Of a DNA stretch of 64,000 bases, positions 63,478 through 64,000 are shown piece by piece. The DNA comes from Sphingobium quisquiliarum P25 (lineage in GTDB: Bacteria > Pseudomonadota > Alphaproteobacteria > Sphingomonadales > Sphingomonadaceae): contig NZ_ATHO01000081.1 of NCBI RefSeq assembly GCF_000445065.1, forward strand, positions 1 through 64,000, in the 5' to 3' direction. Position 1 is the first letter of the stretch, and each line of letters opens with the position of its first letter. The position numbers and the translations under genes are program-made. The notes below the pieces were generated by a model. That model saw only the letters and a list, made by a program, of their open reading frames with translations, was not told the DNA's origin and did not search any database.

Positions 63478-64000
63478 CTACATCCCGAATACCTTCATTC
63501 CTGCATCGATCATCCCTTCCAGCCCTCGGCGAACTTCGCCGCGGCGCGCTGTGAAAGGTGCTTCCTCGACGATTAAAACGCCTTTCCCCGCAAGAACACG
63601 ATCCTTCAGCAGCTGCTGGCGTCCGAAAAAGTAAGGCCAGAAAGTTTCCGTGCGTGTGACAGAATAAGCAAGATCGGCGGAAAATCCGACGAGTTGATCC
63701 TGTCCAAATACACGGCCCTGCTCGACAGGCTCGACGCGCACTCCTCGTCCACCCTTGAGCACGAGGCGCGCCGGCCCATGAAACACAAGATAGCGCAGTT
63801 GCAGTGTCAGCCAAGCATTGAGCGAACCCAAGCGCCAGTGGCGGGTGATGCGCAACGGGCGGGAAATTGGCTGCGTAACGGCGGCTAGCGCGCGCGGCTG
63901 GAGTACGCAGCAGGCACCATCCGGCAGAGTCAGGATCGTAACTTCTGCTAGACCATCTCGCGTCGCGGAAATGGTGGTAGCCTCACCATCCCCCCGAATG
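63478..64000 (-). CDS. Hypothetical protein, 3' part (5' end outside window)
   Basis: The frame is open to the right edge without stop, about 173 residues. Visible are GLAEVTILTLPDGACCVLQP, RHWRLGSLNAWLTLQLRYLV, LVGFSADLAYSVTRTETFW, YFFGRQQLLKDRVLAGKGVLIVEE and a C-terminal helix. The alternating strands faintly resemble AIM24/TIGR00266-type proteins, but I am not sure. The function is unknown. Confidence 0.65.
   Translation of the reverse strand, partial: IRGDGEATTISATRDGLAEVTILTLPDGACCVLQPRALAAVTQPISRPLRITRHWRLGSLNAWLTLQLRYLVFHGPARLVLKGGRGVRVEPVEQGRVFGQDQLVGFSADLAYSVTRTETFWPYFFGRQQLLKDRVLAGKGVLIVEEAPFTARRGEVRRGLEGMIDAGMKVFGM

Overview
The window is high-GC alphaproteobacterial DNA. It most likely comes from a sphingomonad (Sphingobium or a close relative). 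Supporting signs are the TrcR/DUF1013 regulator, a DksA that keeps one of four zinc cysteines, DUF1192, DUF465 and DUF1465 small proteins, a Ku/LigD pair and a sphingomonad-type intergenic repeat. The genus is inference.

Bases 1-43.9 kb look like ordinary chromosome. In order they carry: the end of an OmpA-type protein, sodC, thpR, a BI-1 membrane protein, a glutathione transferase, clpA, DUF1192 divergent from a quinone oxidoreductase, an LpxH-like phosphoesterase/glycosyltransferase pair, trcR, an acyl-CoA ligase, msrA, a Sua5-type tRNA threonylcarbamoylation gene, a DUF815 ATPase and a PQQ-type dehydrogenase. Then come a MarR/NlpC-P60/argC overlapping operon, an M17 peptidase, a minus-strand serS-surE-K+ channel-rimO run, a Ser/Thr-repeat protein with a PEP-CTERM-like tail, dksA, PilZ, tamA-tamB, lapA-pyrF, ku-ligD and purB.

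Bases 44.2-56.1 kb are a small integrated island of about 11.9 kb with visibly lower GC. A 17-bp direct repeat (44195-44211 and 56051-56067) bounds it. Just inside each end lie two copies of GTGCTACGT spaced 13 bp apart, as expected for core and arm sites of a tyrosine integrase. The island carries the integrase at its left end, a truncated second integrase, an AlpA-type regulator, a serine resolvase with a candidate res site, several unknown proteins, a repeated two-hairpin element, a 120-nt strongly foldable intergenic element, and a 443-aa protein with motifs resembling A, B and C of family-A DNA polymerases. That protein is the best candidate here for something under-described.

Bases 56.1-64 kb are a second accessory block rich in nucleic-acid enzymes: a decayed copy and an intact copy of a DEDDh exonuclease, a PolB-exonuclease-like protein, a small CxC/CxxC protein, an SRAP (HMCES/YedK) protein, a thermonuclease and several unknown small proteins. 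The 17-bp repeat resembles the reverse complement of a tRNA 3' end with CCA, but no intact tRNA is seen. The 56-64 kb block may therefore belong to a tandem or nested insertion continuing past the window.
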